Source: Clavibacter sp. VKM Ac-2872
GTDB lineage: Bacteria; Actinomycetota; Actinomycetes; Actinomycetales; Microbacteriaceae
Assembly: GCF_015351105.1 (NCBI RefSeq)
Contig: NZ_JADKRR010000001.1
Span: forward strand, 124,001 to 188,000
Reading direction: 5' to 3'
DNA length: 64,000 nt
Numbering within the stretch: the first letter of the stretch is position 1; each line of letters opens with the position of its first letter. Positions 44,167 through 53,943 of this stretch are shown one piece after another. The translations under genes and the position numbers were made by a program. Below the pieces are notes generated by a model. The model was given only the letters and a program-made list of their open reading frames with translations, made no database searches and was not told the origin of the DNA.

Positions 44167-45383
44167 CGGCCGGGGATGAGCGCACGAGCCCGGGGCACCG
44201 GATCGTCGCGCCCGCCGACGGCGCGCGGCTGCGGGTCGTGCAGGTCGGCGCGGGCGGCATGGGACGGCAGTGGTTGCAGACCATCGCGGAGGATCCCGAC
44301 GTCGAGCTCGTGGGCGTCGTCGACCTCGACGCGGAGGCGGCGCGGGCGGGCGCGTCCGCGCACGGGGCGTCGGCCGAGGCGGGCACCGACCTCGGCGAGA
44401 TGCTCGCGCGCGTGCGGCCCGATGCGCTGATCGACGTCACCATCCCGCGCGCGCACCACCCCGTCACCACGCAGGCGCTGTCCGCCGGGATCCCCGTGCT
44501 CGGCGAGAAGCCCGTCGCGCTCACGGTCGCCGAGGGGCTGTCGCTCGCGGCGGCCGCGGAGATCACGGGCGAGCTGTTCATGGTCAGCCAGTCGCGCCGC
44601 TACAACGACCAGCTCGTCGCCCTGAAGCGGCGGGCGGCCGACCTCGGCGGCGTCGGCATCGTCACCACCGAGTTCTTCAAGGCCCCGCGCTTCGGCGGGT
44701 TCCGCGAGGAGATGGACGACGTGCTGCTGCTCGACATGGCCGTGCACCAGTTCGACGCCGTGCGGTACCTGCTCGACGCGGATCCCGTGAGCGTCTACTG
44801 CGAGTCCTACAACCCCGCCTGGAGCTGGTACCGCGGCGACGCCGGCGCCACCGCGGTCTTCGCGTTCGAGGGCGGCGTGCGGTACGTCTACACGGGCAGC
44901 TGGTGCAGCCCGGGCGCGGAGACGTCGTGGAACGGATCCTGGCGGGTGAGCGGCGCGCACGGCACCGCGCTCTGGGACGGGGACCACGCGCCCACGAGCG
45001 AGATCCCGGATGCGCCCGACGGCCCGCCCGCGGAGCCGGCCGCCGTCGAGTCGGTGGGGGTGGAGATCGCCGGGTCGCTGCGCGCCTTCGTGCGCGCGCT
45101 GCGCACGGGCGAGCGGCCGCACGGCGAGGTGCACGGCAACGTGATGAGCCTCGCGATGGTGGAGGCCGCGATCGAGTCGAAGGGCGCGGGCCGCCGGATC
45201 GCGATCGACGACGTGCTCGAGCGCGCGTACGCGACCGCGCTCGCCGACGAGCGGCGCGACGACGTGCGCGCGCGGCTCGAGGGATGGCGGGAGCGCGGCG
45301 TGCGCGAGGCGCTCCAGGGGCCGCCGGCGACCGGGGGTGTCGCGGGCGCCGCGGCCGTCGCCCGCCCGGCCGCCGCCGGGTAG
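44163..45383 (+). CDS. Gfo/Idh/MocA-family dehydrogenase
   Basis: A 406-residue sugar dehydrogenase with the NAD loop [11 protein letters not shown], the EKP motif (LGEKPVALT) and the [13 protein letters not shown] helix with its catalytic His. Members oxidise a ring hydroxyl or act on inositols. It overlaps ThuA by four bases; ThuA plus Gfo/Idh is a common sugar-3-oxidation module. The final ~40 residues are an Ala-rich extension. Confidence 0.9.
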   Translation: MTAGDERTSPGHRIVAPADGARLRVVQVGAGGMGRQWLQTIAEDPDVELVGVVDLDAEAARAGASAHGASAEAGTDLGEMLARVRPDALIDVTIPRAHHPVTTQALSAGIPVLGEKPVALTVAEGLSLAAAAEITGELFMVSQSRRYNDQLVALKRRAADLGGVGIVTTEFFKAPRFGGFREEMDDVLLLDMAVHQFDAVRYLLDADPVSVYCESYNPAWSWYRGDAGATAVFAFEGGVRYVYTGSWCSPGAETSWNGSWRVSGAHGTALWDGDHAPTSEIPDAPDGPPAEPAAVESVGVEIAGSLRAFVRALRTGERPHGEVHGNVMSLAMVEAAIESKGAGRRIAIDDVLERAYATALADERRDDVRARLEGWRERGVREALQGPPATGGVAGAAAVARPAAAG

Positions 45384-45403
45384 CCTCATCGGGTGGGGAT
45401 CCA

Positions 45404-46702
45404 GTGACCGGCGACGAGACGGGCCGCGCCGTGCCGCTCGCGCCGGATCCGCGCTCGCGCGAGATCCCGCCCGCCGGCGACGCCCGCTCCCGCGGCACCA
45501 CGCCCGACCACGTCCGCCGCTCCAACCTCGCGACCGTGCTGCAGATCGTGCACGAGACCGGACCCGCGTCGCGCTCCGAGCTGACCCGCGAGACCGGCCT
45601 CAACCGGTCCACCATCGCGGCGCTCGTGGGCGAGCTGCAGGAGCTCGGGCTCGTGGTCGAGTCGGAGCCGCCCGGCACCAACCGGGTCGGCCGGCCGAGC
45701 CCCATCGTCTCCGCCGACCCGCGCGTGGTCGTCTTCGCCGTGAACCCCGAGATCGACGCCGTCACGGTCGGGCTCGTCGGCCTCGACGGCGTCGTGCAGG
45801 AGCGTGTGCGCCGCGACACCGACGGCGTGCCCACGGCCGCCGAGGCCGCCCGGCTCGCCGCCGCGATCATCGCCGAGCTGCGCGTCGACCTGCGCGCCAC
45901 CCGCCCCGATGCCCGCGTGCTCGGCATCGGCGTCGCGGTCCCCGGCCTCGTCCGCTTCGACGGCGGGCTCGTGCGCCTCGCGCCGCACCTCGGCTGGGTC
46001 GACGAGCCGTTCGCCGCGCTCCTCGCCGAGGCCACCGGGCTCCCGGCGCTCGCCGCCAACGACGCGAGCCTCGCGGCCGTCGCCGAGGGGCGGTTCGGAT
46101 CCGGCCGCGACGTCGACGACCTCGTCTACCTCAACGGCGGCGCGTCGGGCGTCGGCGGCGGCGTGCTCATCGGCCGGCGCCCGTTCGGCGGCGCGGAGGG
46201 CTACGGCGGCGAGCTCGGCCACACGCTCGTCGACTCCGGCGGCGAGCTCTGCCACTGCGGCGCGGTCGGCTGCCTCGAGACCACCGTCGGCCAGGACGCG
46301 CTGCTCGAGGTCACGGGCCTGCCGCGCGCTCGCGCCGACGAGCTGGGCGACGTGCTCGCGGCGGCCCTCGAGGCGGGCGACCCGGCCGTCACGGCGGAGG
46401 TCGAGCGGCAGATCGACAACCTCGCCGTGGCGCTGCGCAACGTCGTCAACATCTTCAACCCGTCGCTCGTGGTGCTCGGCGGGTTCCTCGGGTCGCTGCA
46501 CGCCGCGGATCCCGACCGGATCCTCGCCCGCGCCACCGCCCAGGCGCTCCCCGGCGCGCGCGAGGCCCTGCGGATCCGGCGCGCGGCCCTCGGCCCCGAC
46601 CGGCTGATGATCGGCGCGGCCGAGCTGGCCTTCGCGCGCGTCCTCGTGGACCCGTCCGCCGTGATGCGCGAGGCCGGCGCCGCGGAGCGCACGACGGCGT
46701 GA
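45404..46702 (+). CDS. ROK-family transcriptional regulator
   Basis: A 432-residue ROK-type repressor. The N-terminal winged helix (SRSELTRETGLNRSTIAALVGELQELGL) and ROK sugar-kinase-like body (LAANDASLAAVAEGRFGSG, GHTLVDSGGELCHCGAVGCLET) are present; the CHCGAVGCLE zinc motif is intact. The GTG at 45404 follows GGGG by five bases. It probably regulates the ThuA/Gfo unit. Confidence 0.88.
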   Translation: MTGDETGRAVPLAPDPRSREIPPAGDARSRGTTPDHVRRSNLATVLQIVHETGPASRSELTRETGLNRSTIAALVGELQELGLVVESEPPGTNRVGRPSPIVSADPRVVVFAVNPEIDAVTVGLVGLDGVVQERVRRDTDGVPTAAEAARLAAAIIAELRVDLRATRPDARVLGIGVAVPGLVRFDGGLVRLAPHLGWVDEPFAALLAEATGLPALAANDASLAAVAEGRFGSGRDVDDLVYLNGGASGVGGGVLIGRRPFGGAEGYGGELGHTLVDSGGELCHCGAVGCLETTVGQDALLEVTGLPRARADELGDVLAAALEAGDPAVTAEVERQIDNLAVALRNVVNIFNPSLVVLGGFLGSLHAADPDRILARATAQALPGAREALRIRRAALGPDRLMIGAAELAFARVLVDPSAVMREAGAAERTTA

Positions 46703-47355
46703 GCGCTCCCGTCGACCTCGTGATCCTCGACTGCGACGGCGTGCTCGTCGACAGCGAGGTGCTCGCCGTGGAGGTCGACCGGCGGGTGCTCGCGGAGCTC
46801 GGCTGGGACGTCTCGACCGAGGAGATCGTGGAGCGGTTCGTCGGGAAGTCGCACGCGACCTTCACCGCCGAGGTCGCCGCGCACCTCGGCCGCGACCTCG
46901 CCGACGACTGGGACGCGCCCTACGCGCACTGGTACGCGGACGCCTTCGAGACGCACCTGCGTCCGGTCGACGGGATCGAGGAGGCGCTCGACGCCATCAC
47001 CCTGCCGACCTGCGTGGCGTCGAGCGGCGACCACCCCAAGATCCGCGCGAACCTCGCGCGCACGGGCTTGCTCCCGCGCTTCGACGGCCGGATCTCGAGC
47101 GCCACGGAGGTCGCGCACGGCAAGCCCGCGCCCGACCTCTTCCTCCTGGCGGCGTCGCGCATGGGCGTGGATCCCGCGCGCTGCGTCGTCGTGGAGGACA
47201 GCCCCTACGGCGTGCAGGGCGCGGTCGCCGCGGGCATGCGCGCGCTCGGCTACGCGGGCGGCCTCACGCCGGCCGACCGCCTGCGCGATGCCGGCGCCAC
47301 CGTCTTCGACGAGATGCGCGAGCTGCCGCGGCTCGTGCGCGGGCTCGCGGGCTGA
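46699..47355 (+). CDS. HAD-superfamily phosphatase (beta-phosphoglucomutase-like)
   Basis: A 218-residue HAD hydrolase. Motif I is ILDCDGVLVDSE, motif II TCVASSG, motif III KPAPDLF and motif IV VVEDSPYG, all in place. It most resembles sugar-phosphate phosphatases or beta-phosphoglucomutase. The GTG overlaps the ROK stop, so it belongs to the unit and may dephosphorylate its product. Confidence 0.9.
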   Translation: MSAPVDLVILDCDGVLVDSEVLAVEVDRRVLAELGWDVSTEEIVERFVGKSHATFTAEVAAHLGRDLADDWDAPYAHWYADAFETHLRPVDGIEEALDAITLPTCVASSGDHPKIRANLARTGLLPRFDGRISSATEVAHGKPAPDLFLLAASRMGVDPARCVVVEDSPYGVQGAVAAGMRALGYAGGLTPADRLRDAGATVFDEMRELPRLVRGLAG

Positions 47356-47419
47356 CGCGGACCGATGGCGCCGCGATCGGGGCACGACAGGCGTCGACAC
47401 GACCCGTGGCGTCGTCCGC

Positions 47420-47563
47420 ATGAGGACCTCCCGCCGCGCGATGAGGAAGGCCGCCGCCGTGGCGCTGTGCCTCCGACGCACCGCGCGGCGGAGCGTCCCG
47501 CGCCGTGCCGCGGTCGTCGAGCCCGACCGGCCGGCCGACGAGGACGAGGTCACGCCGCGCTGA
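47420..47563 (+). CDS. Very short basic hypothetical protein
   Basis: A 47-residue arginine-rich frame (MRTSRRAMRKAAAVALCL) downstream of the HAD gene with no strong ribosome site. It overlaps the convergent membrane gene by 14 bases. It could be spurious. Confidence 0.2.
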   Translation: MRTSRRAMRKAAAVALCLRRTARRSVPRRAAVVEPDRPADEDEVTPR

Positions 47564-48548
47564 CCGCCCGACGTCGTCGGACCGCGCGGACGACGAGCGC
47601 GCCGAGGACCCCTACGAGGGCCAGGACCGCGAGCTCCGGGAGCACGCGCGCCGGCGGGCCGAGGGCCGCGACGAAGACGGCGCTCGCAAAGTCGGCCAGC
47701 TCGAGCGGGTAGCGGAGGAGGGCGCGGGAGCCGAGCGCCGACGTCACGCCGGTGACGGCGGCCTGCCCGAGCCAGAGGAGGACGGCCGCGAGCACCGCGC
47801 CGACGATGCGGCCGGCGCCGCGGAGCCCCGTCGCGGCGACGGCGAGGCCGAGCACGACCGGCGGGATCCAACGCGCGACGACGAGCAGGGCCGGCCCGGG
47901 GGGCCGGACGAAGCCCGCGACGGGCGGCACGGCGCCGAGGATCCACCCGCCCAGCAGCACCGCGGGCAGGGCGACCGCGACCACGGCGACCCCGGCCGGT
48001 GCGAGCGCCAGGAGGAGGGCGACGACCGCGGCCACGAGCATCGCGGCGATCGTGCCCGCGACGAACGCCACGAGGTATACCTGCGCCTCGCTGATGCCGG
48101 CACCCGTGCGGTCGACGCCGGCCGGCTGCGGGTCGTCGACTCCGAGCCCGTCCGCGGTCACGGTCGCGGTCTGCACGAGGGCGACGACCTGCACGAGGAG
48201 CAGCCCCGCGAGCACCAGCCAGGCTCCCGCGCGGGGGAGCCGCGGCCGTAGCAGGCGCGCGGCGGTGCCGGCGATCCCGCCGCCGACCACGATCACCGCG
48301 GCCAGCAGCGACGCCGTGTACGGGTCGAAGGGCAGCAGCGCGATCGGCATGTCGGCCGCCGACGCGACGTCCTCCGCCCACAGGTCCTGCGGCAGCACGC
48401 GCGACCCCGCGACGATCCACGGGAGGAGCCCGAGCACCGCGGCGGCGACGCCCACGGCCAACGCGAGGAGCGCGCCGCGGACGCCGCGGATCACGCGATC
48501 CGGCCGCGCGTCGGGTGCGGATGCGGGTGCGGCGTCGGGCGTCGTCAT
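47550..48548 (-). CDS. Hypothetical multi-helix membrane protein
   Basis: A 332-residue protein with about eight hydrophobic segments (LLALAVGVAAAVLGLLPW near residue 27 onward, AVVALLLALAPAGVAVVAV, AVLAAVLLWLGQAAV). Acidic and Pro-rich loops separate them. No family recognised from sequence; it stands alone. Confidence 0.75.
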   Translation of the reverse strand: MTTPDAAPASAPDARPDRVIRGVRGALLALAVGVAAAVLGLLPWIVAGSRVLPQDLWAEDVASAADMPIALLPFDPYTASLLAAVIVVGGGIAGTAARLLRPRLPRAGAWLVLAGLLLVQVVALVQTATVTADGLGVDDPQPAGVDRTGAGISEAQVYLVAFVAGTIAAMLVAAVVALLLALAPAGVAVVAVALPAVLLGGWILGAVPPVAGFVRPPGPALLVVARWIPPVVLGLAVAATGLRGAGRIVGAVLAAVLLWLGQAAVTGVTSALGSRALLRYPLELADFASAVFVAALGPPARVLPELAVLALVGVLGALVVRAVRRRRAVSAA

Positions 48549-48711
48549 CCGTCCACGCTAGCGACGGGCCCGCTGCGGGCGCGCGCCCCCGATCGGGCCG
48601 GCCTGTGGACTCCCGCGACCGCCCGGGCGCGTCGTCTGCCTAAGCTCACGGCACCCGACCCGGTACACCCGCGCTCGCCCCCTCCTCCCGCTCCTCACGA
48701 ACGGATCCGCC

Positions 48712-49302
48712 ATGCCCCGCCGCGCCCTGCTCGCCACGTCCGCGTTCGCCGTCACCCTCGCCGCCCTCCTCGGCGCCGCCGCGCCCGCGCAGGCGTGCCC
48801 GCGCGACCCGGCGGAGCAGCAGGCGGTCACCGCCGTCGCCTCCGCCGCGCTCGACCGCCTCGAGATCGCCGACGACGTGGCCGCGTCGAAGTACCTGTCG
48901 GGCAAGGCCGTGGCGGATCCCGCGCGCGAGCAGGCCGTCGTCGACGCCACGATCGCCGCAGCGAAGGCCGACGGGGTCGACCCGGTCGCCGCCGAGCGCA
49001 TCATGCGCGCGCAGATCACGGCGAGCAAGCAGGTGCAGTACGCGCTCATCGCCTTCTGGCGCGCGAACCCCGCGCAGGCGCCGACGACCGCGCCCGACCT
49101 CACCACGAGCGTCCGCCCGCGCATCAACGCGGTCGACGCCCGGCTCGTCCCGGCCATCGGCGCCGCGTCCGTCGCGCTCGACGACCCGGCGTGCAGCCAC
49201 CTCCTGAAGGACGCCCGCGGCCAGCTCGGCCAGGGCCTCGACGACGCGCACCGCAAGGCCTTCCGCACGGCGCTCGCGACCGTCTGCACGCCGGAGTCCT
49301 GA
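48712..49302 (+). CDS. Secreted chorismate mutase (AroQ-gamma type)
   Basis: A 196-residue protein with a Sec signal peptide (cleavage near AQA-CPR, residue 28). The mature part matches secreted chorismate mutase, with EIADDVAASKYLSGKAV, then ADPAREQAVVDATI and SKQVQYALIAFW. Two cysteines near the C-terminus (DPACSH, TVCTPES) match the disulfide of the Mycobacterium tuberculosis enzyme. It converts chorismate to prephenate outside the cytoplasm. A terminator hairpin follows at 49367. Confidence 0.85.
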   Translation: MPRRALLATSAFAVTLAALLGAAAPAQACPRDPAEQQAVTAVASAALDRLEIADDVAASKYLSGKAVADPAREQAVVDATIAAAKADGVDPVAAERIMRAQITASKQVQYALIAFWRANPAQAPTTAPDLTTSVRPRINAVDARLVPAIGAASVALDDPACSHLLKDARGQLGQGLDDAHRKAFRTALATVCTPES

Positions 49303-49366
49303 GCCGGCCCACCGACCCGGTCGGGCCCGCTGCCCCGATGCGCTGGCCCGGCCGACCCAACGAACC

Positions 49367-49397
49367 GCGCGCGTCCGCCCTCCGGGTGGGCGCGCGC
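49367..49397. terminator. Terminator-like hairpin between convergent genes
   Basis: Stem 49367-49378 / 49386-49397 with two G-U pairs and a ~7-base loop, between the secreted chorismate mutase stop and the YnfA stop. It could serve both directions. Confidence 0.55.
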
Positions 49398-49414
49398 TGT
49401 CGTTCCCGCTCGCG

Positions 49415-49753
49415 TCAGGCGCCCTGCCCGCGTGGCCCGAACATGATCACGGCGACGCCGACGAGGCAGACCACGGCGCCGATGACGTCCCACCTGTCCG
49501 GGCGGTAGCCATCCACGACGGCGCCCCACACGAGCGAGCCCGCGACGAACACGCCGCCGTAGGCCGCGAGGATCCGCCCGAACGACGCGTCCGCCTGCAG
49601 CGACGCGATGAAGCCGTACGCGCCGAGCGCCATCACGCCGAGCCCGGCCCACCACCACGGCCTGCCCTCGCGCACCGCCTGCCAGACGAGCCAGGCGCCG
49701 CCGATCTCGGCGACCGCGGCGAGGGCGAACAGGATCACGGTGCGCAGCAGCAT
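49415..49753 (-). CDS. YnfA (UPF0060) family membrane protein
   Basis: A 112-residue protein with four helices and the UPF0060 features [26 protein letters not shown] and [14 protein letters not shown]. It is of normal length for YnfA, a small-multidrug-resistance-like family with no firm function. Confidence 0.9.
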   Translation of the reverse strand: MLLRTVILFALAAVAEIGGAWLVWQAVREGRPWWWAGLGVMALGAYGFIASLQADASFGRILAAYGGVFVAGSLVWGAVVDGYRPDRWDVIGAVVCLVGVAVIMFGPRGQGA

Positions 49754-49815
49754 GCTCCGAGCATGGCCGAGCCGGACGCGGATGCGGACGCGCGGGTCAG
49801 TCCGTCAGGCCGCCG

Positions 49816-50307
49816 TCAGGCGGTCGACGCGATGTCCGCCGCGAACGCCGCCACCCGGTTCCGCAGGTCGTCGATGAGCTGGGCCGTCGCCGCCGCGGGG
49901 TCGAAGCCGAGGTAGGGGATCGGCCGGGGCTTCCGCACGTTCGCGTTGCACTCGAAGTCGGTGCAGACGAGCGTGCCGACGGTGTTGCCGTTGCGGCCGG
50001 CCGCGCCTGCCCGCCGCGCGCCGTAGAACACGACCGGGTTCGGCAGGCGCACGTCCTGGCACCACGTGCACTGGGCGCGGGATCGCGGCGCGGTCGCGGA
50101 CTGCTGCAGCAGCACGCCGATCAGCTCGTCGCCGACGGGCGCGACGACGATGCCGCGCTGCGGCGCCTTGGGGTCGCGCCAGCCGAGGAAGTCGAGGCGG
50201 TCCCAGGCGAGGTCGGCGAAGCCCTCGGGGAGGTGGATGTCGCGCCGCTCGCGCTGCGAGGCGTTGACGAGGGAGGCGCGGATGGCGGATTCGGTCAGGG
50301 GGAGCAT
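49816..50307 (-). CDS. FBP-domain protein (treble-clef zinc finger)
   Basis: A 163-residue protein with the FBP domain: start LTESAIRASLVNASQRERRDI, zinc ligands CTWCQDV and CTDFECN and GKPRPI-like KPRPIPYLGFD. Relatives bind elongation factor G in firmicutes. The start at 50307 is chosen over the longer frame because the family begins at LTES and an AAGGG site lies eight bases upstream. Confidence 0.85.
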   Translation of the reverse strand: MLPLTESAIRASLVNASQRERRDIHLPEGFADLAWDRLDFLGWRDPKAPQRGIVVAPVGDELIGVLLQQSATAPRSRAQCTWCQDVRLPNPVVFYGARRAGAAGRNGNTVGTLVCTDFECNANVRKPRPIPYLGFDPAAATAQLIDDLRNRVAAFAADIASTA

Positions 50308-50559
50308 GTGGTGCCCTTCGTGCGGGGTCGCGGCGGTGCCGCGGAGATGGGTGTCAGGGTCGGCGGCCGGACCCTCGCGGATCGACGGGACGCCGGGTGC
50401 GGCCGGCCCTCGCGGGGCGCGGCGACGGATCCGGTGGCTACCTGGTGCCGACGGACGTGCCGCCGACGACCTCCCCACGCCAAGAGGGCGCCGTGCTGCT
50501 CGTGATGCTCACGCGGCAACGGTACCCCGGGCGGGGGATTGCGGATCCGGCCGGCGGGG

Positions 50560-51378
50560 TCAGCGCGTCCAGGCGTACGGCGTGGTCGTCGAGCAGGCGA
50601 TGAGGCCGGAGCGCTCGAGGATCGGGCGGGAGAAGTCGGTCGAGTCGCTGTGCATCAGGGTGCGGCCGGCTGCCAGCGCCGAGCGCGCGCGGGCCGCGGT
50701 GAGGGCGCGGTAGATGCCGCGGCCGCGCCACTCCGGCAGGGTCGCGCCGCCCCAGAGGCCGGCGAAGTCGGATCCCGCGACGGGCTCGAGCCGGCCCGCC
50801 GAGACGATCCGCCCGTCGGCCTCCGCGACCCACATCTCCATGCCGTCGTCGAGCCCGAGGCGGCGGATCATCGCGTCGGCCTGGTCGGTGGAGTCCATGT
50901 CCCCGAAGACCGCGGCCTGCATGGCGCTCATCGCCCGCACGTCGGCCTCCGCGGTGATGCGCCGGAGCGTCACGCCCGTGGGCAGCGGCACGTCGACCGC
51001 GAGCGCCCGGGCCTCGCCCAGCATGATCGACTCGCGCTCCTCCGGCACGAAGCCGTTCGCGCGGAGGATCCCGTCGAGCCCGGGGGCGTGGTCGTGGCCC
51101 CGGGTCTTCCACTCCACGGTCGCGATCGCGGGGTCGTCGCGGTAGCGCGCGAGCGCGGCGGGGACGAGCTCGCGCAGGCCGGCCTCGTCGAGGCCGCCGA
51201 GGTCGGCGTACGTGACGAAGCCGCGCCCGCCCGGGAAGACGACGAGGCGCAGCGGGCCGAGCACCCGCACGTCGAGCGCGCTCGGCGTCTCGGCGTCGGT
51301 GCGGAGCTGGGCGTCGTAGGCGGCGAGGAGGGCGGCGGCGGATCCGGCGTCGGGGGTCACGGGGATCACGGGGATCAC
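50560..51378 (-). CDS. GNAT N-acetyltransferase, two-domain
   Basis: A 272-residue GNAT protein. The C-terminal GNAT fold (AAVFGDMDSTDQAD, GGATLPEWRGRGIYRALTAAR) holds the acetyl-CoA loop, RGRGIYRAL, and an N-terminal ~120 residues form a degenerate GNAT lobe. The GTG start overlaps the glycosidase stop by four bases. Substrate unknown. Confidence 0.82.
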   Translation of the reverse strand: MIPVIPVTPDAGSAAALLAAYDAQLRTDAETPSALDVRVLGPLRLVVFPGGRGFVTYADLGGLDEAGLRELVPAALARYRDDPAIATVEWKTRGHDHAPGLDGILRANGFVPEERESIMLGEARALAVDVPLPTGVTLRRITAEADVRAMSAMQAAVFGDMDSTDQADAMIRRLGLDDGMEMWVAEADGRIVSAGRLEPVAGSDFAGLWGGATLPEWRGRGIYRALTAARARSALAAGRTLMHSDSTDFSRPILERSGLIACSTTTPYAWTR

Positions 51379-53846
51379 CGTACGGGCTCGGGCAGCCAGG
51401 CGAGCTCGACGCGCACGGCGTCCTCACCGAACGCGATGCGCTCGCCGGCGTCGTGCTCCCGCCCGTCCACGCGCACCGACGCCGCCCGCGGCAGCCGCAG
51501 GGCGGTGCCGCCCGGCGACGCCAGCCAGTCCGCGCCCGGGACACGCCGCACGACGAGCGCGGCGCCGTCGGGATCCCAGTCGAGCCGGTCGACGACCAGC
51601 CCGCCGCGGGCGCGGAGCCCGGTGACGGATCCGCGCGCCCACGCCGCCGGCAGCGCGGGGAGGACCGCGAGCGCGGCGGTGTCGGACCCGAGCAGCATCG
51701 CCGCGACGAGCGCGGGCAGGCCGCCGCTCGCGTCGAGGTTGAAGAGGCGGCCGGCGTCGTGCCGTGTCGTGAGGGTGGGGCTCCAGTGGTCGACGGCGAG
51801 CCACTCGACGCACGTGAGCGCGGACGCGCCGTCGCCGAGTGCCGCGGCCGCGAGCCCCACCTGCACCAGGCCGAACGCCATCACCATCCGGCCGGGCGAC
51901 GCGGTCGGGTCCTCCGCGCGCCACGCGATCTTCGCGGCGACGGTCCGCGCTGCTGCGGCGCGGAGGCGGACGGCCGCGTCCCCGTCGCCCACGAACGCCG
52001 GATCCACCTCGTCCCAGAGCGGGTGGAGCTGCGACGCGTGGCGGTGCCCGATCCGCTCGGGCCAGCGCGGATCCAGCCACTCGGCGAGCGTGCCGTCGTC
52101 GGCCACGCGGTACGGCGGCAGGTCGCGCACCACCGCGGCCCAGCGCGCGTCGAGGGAGTCGTCGCCGCGGGCCCGGCCGAGGAGGGCCGTGGCGCGGGCG
52201 GCGTCGTGGAGGATCGCGACGTCCATGGTCGCGTCGGTCGCGGCCGGGACGCGCTCGCCGGCGGGCGTGTTCTCGGGCGAGTAGGAGGGGACGAGGCGGC
52301 GCACCCCGTCGACCAGCACGGTGGCGGTCTCGGCGAAGCGCAGCACTCCCCGGGCGAGCTCCCACAGCCGGTCGTCGACGATGCCGCGGTCGCCGGTGGT
52401 GGCGACGATGTCGGCGGCGATGCGGAGGATCCAGCCGCCGCACCCCTGCCAGAACGGCATGGGGTAGTCGGCGTCGAAGTGGTCCGCCCGGCCGTGCGTG
52501 GACATGCGCGCGGGCAGCAGCATGCCCTCGGCGCCGTGGACGCGGCGGGCGTTCTCGCGGAAGTCGTCGAGGTGGGGGAGCACCAGCTCGAGGAGCGTGC
52601 GCGCGAGCTCGGGCGTGCCCGTGGGGATGAGGCTCGCGATCCCGCCGTTCTGCACGTTGCCGTTGAGCGTGTAGTCCGCCGACCACGCGGGTCGCCAGGT
52701 GCCCTGCCACACGCCCTGCAGCGTGGCCGGCAGCTCGCCGGTGGAGGAGACGATCGCGGCGCGGCCGCTGAGGTACGCGACCTCCACGACGCGGCGGCGC
52801 GCGGCGGGGTCGCCCGCGCGGGCCGCGGCCCAGAGGTCCTCGGTCGTGGGGTCGGCGCCGTCGTCGATGCCGCCCGCGGGCGCCGCGCCGCGGAGGTCGA
52901 GCGCGGACGCGGCGACGAGCGCGCCGTGCGTCGCGCGCTGGGCGGCGCGCAGGGCGTCCCACGCCGGCATCGTCTCGGGAGGGTCGTCCGGGGCGGGGCC
53001 CGCGGTGGCCGGACCCGTCGCGACGGCCAGGCGCAGCAGCCGCGTCGCGCCCGGGCCGGTGCGGACGGTCGCGCGCGCGGATCCGCCGTCGGCCACCCAC
53101 GCGCCGCCCGCGTCGCCGGGTGCGCCCGCGTCGACCGCCGTGACCGTCCGCAGCGCGTCGTCGCCCGCGCCGGCCTCGGCCGTGAGGATCCCGCGCACCC
53201 CTCCCGCCACGGACGCCCGCACGGCGGCGGACGCGTCCGGCCCGCCCGTGACGAGCGCCGTCGCGTCCCCCGCGCCGAGGCCGAGCTCGACGACCGCCTC
53301 GGCGTCCCGGTCGGACTCGAGCGCCAACCAGCAGGCCAGCCCGTCGCGCGGCGCGAGGAGGCGCAGCGCGTGCCGGCCGCCCGCGAGGTCGGTCCACGCG
53401 ATCGCGGACTCGCCGCCGACCGGGTCCATGGTGCGCCGCATGTCGGCGACGCCGCCCGGGGTGCGGATCACGAGGGTCGCGCAGATGCCGAGCGGATCCG
53501 TCCAGACGAGGTCGTCGCCGTAGCCGCTGTCCCGCGCGCCCGCCATCAGCTCGGCGGTCGCCGTGTCCGAGTCGCCCGCGAGGAGCGCGCGGCGGATCTC
53601 GTCGATGCGGGGCCGGAGGTCGGGCGCGTGCGGCCGAGGGTTCACCGGCGGGAACCAGCGCTCGTGCGCGAGGGAGACGGTGATCGCGTCGGCCGGCCCG
53701 TGCGCGACGGCGCCGACGCGTCCGCTGCCGACCACGACGCCCTCCTCCCAGGTCGGCGCCGCGGTCGCGGTCGTGAAGACGGGGGAGGGGTGCGCGTCGT
53801 CGCGCGAGGGCGATCCGATGATCGGGTCCTTCCGGTCGGCGTCCAT
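51375..53846 (-). CDS. Glycoside hydrolase family 95-like (alpha-L-fucosidase/galactosidase type)
   Basis: An 823-residue (alpha/alpha)6-barrel glycosidase. The GH95 marks are LPATLQGVWQGTWRPAWSAD with DYTLNGNVQNGG (catalytic Asn pair region), PSYSPENTPAG (acid Glu region) and HRHASQLHPLW. No signal peptide is seen, so it acts in the cytoplasm or leaves by another route. Start ATG 53846 is preferred; GTG 53864 is possible. It probably removes terminal fucose or galactose from plant oligosaccharides. Confidence 0.85.
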   Translation of the reverse strand: MDADRKDPIIGSPSRDDAHPSPVFTTATAAPTWEEGVVVGSGRVGAVAHGPADAITVSLAHERWFPPVNPRPHAPDLRPRIDEIRRALLAGDSDTATAELMAGARDSGYGDDLVWTDPLGICATLVIRTPGGVADMRRTMDPVGGESAIAWTDLAGGRHALRLLAPRDGLACWLALESDRDAEAVVELGLGAGDATALVTGGPDASAAVRASVAGGVRGILTAEAGAGDDALRTVTAVDAGAPGDAGGAWVADGGSARATVRTGPGATRLLRLAVATGPATAGPAPDDPPETMPAWDALRAAQRATHGALVAASALDLRGAAPAGGIDDGADPTTEDLWAAARAGDPAARRRVVEVAYLSGRAAIVSSTGELPATLQGVWQGTWRPAWSADYTLNGNVQNGGIASLIPTGTPELARTLLELVLPHLDDFRENARRVHGAEGMLLPARMSTHGRADHFDADYPMPFWQGCGGWILRIAADIVATTGDRGIVDDRLWELARGVLRFAETATVLVDGVRRLVPSYSPENTPAGERVPAATDATMDVAILHDAARATALLGRARGDDSLDARWAAVVRDLPPYRVADDGTLAEWLDPRWPERIGHRHASQLHPLWDEVDPAFVGDGDAAVRLRAAAARTVAAKIAWRAEDPTASPGRMVMAFGLVQVGLAAAALGDGASALTCVEWLAVDHWSPTLTTRHDAGRLFNLDASGGLPALVAAMLLGSDTAALAVLPALPAAWARGSVTGLRARGGLVVDRLDWDPDGAALVVRRVPGADWLASPGGTALRLPRAASVRVDGREHDAGERIAFGEDAVRVELAWLPEPVR

Positions 53847-53943
53847 GCCCGTGGGCGGCACCACGGTACCGGGTCCGTCCGCCGGGAGGGAGGATGGGGG
53901 TGCATCCCGACGGCGTTCCGCCCGCTCGCCTTAGGATCGCGGG

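Noticed and set aside
47288-47419. Longer version of the short arginine-rich frame after the HAD gene.
   Set aside because: It would overlap the HAD gene in another frame with no supporting motif.
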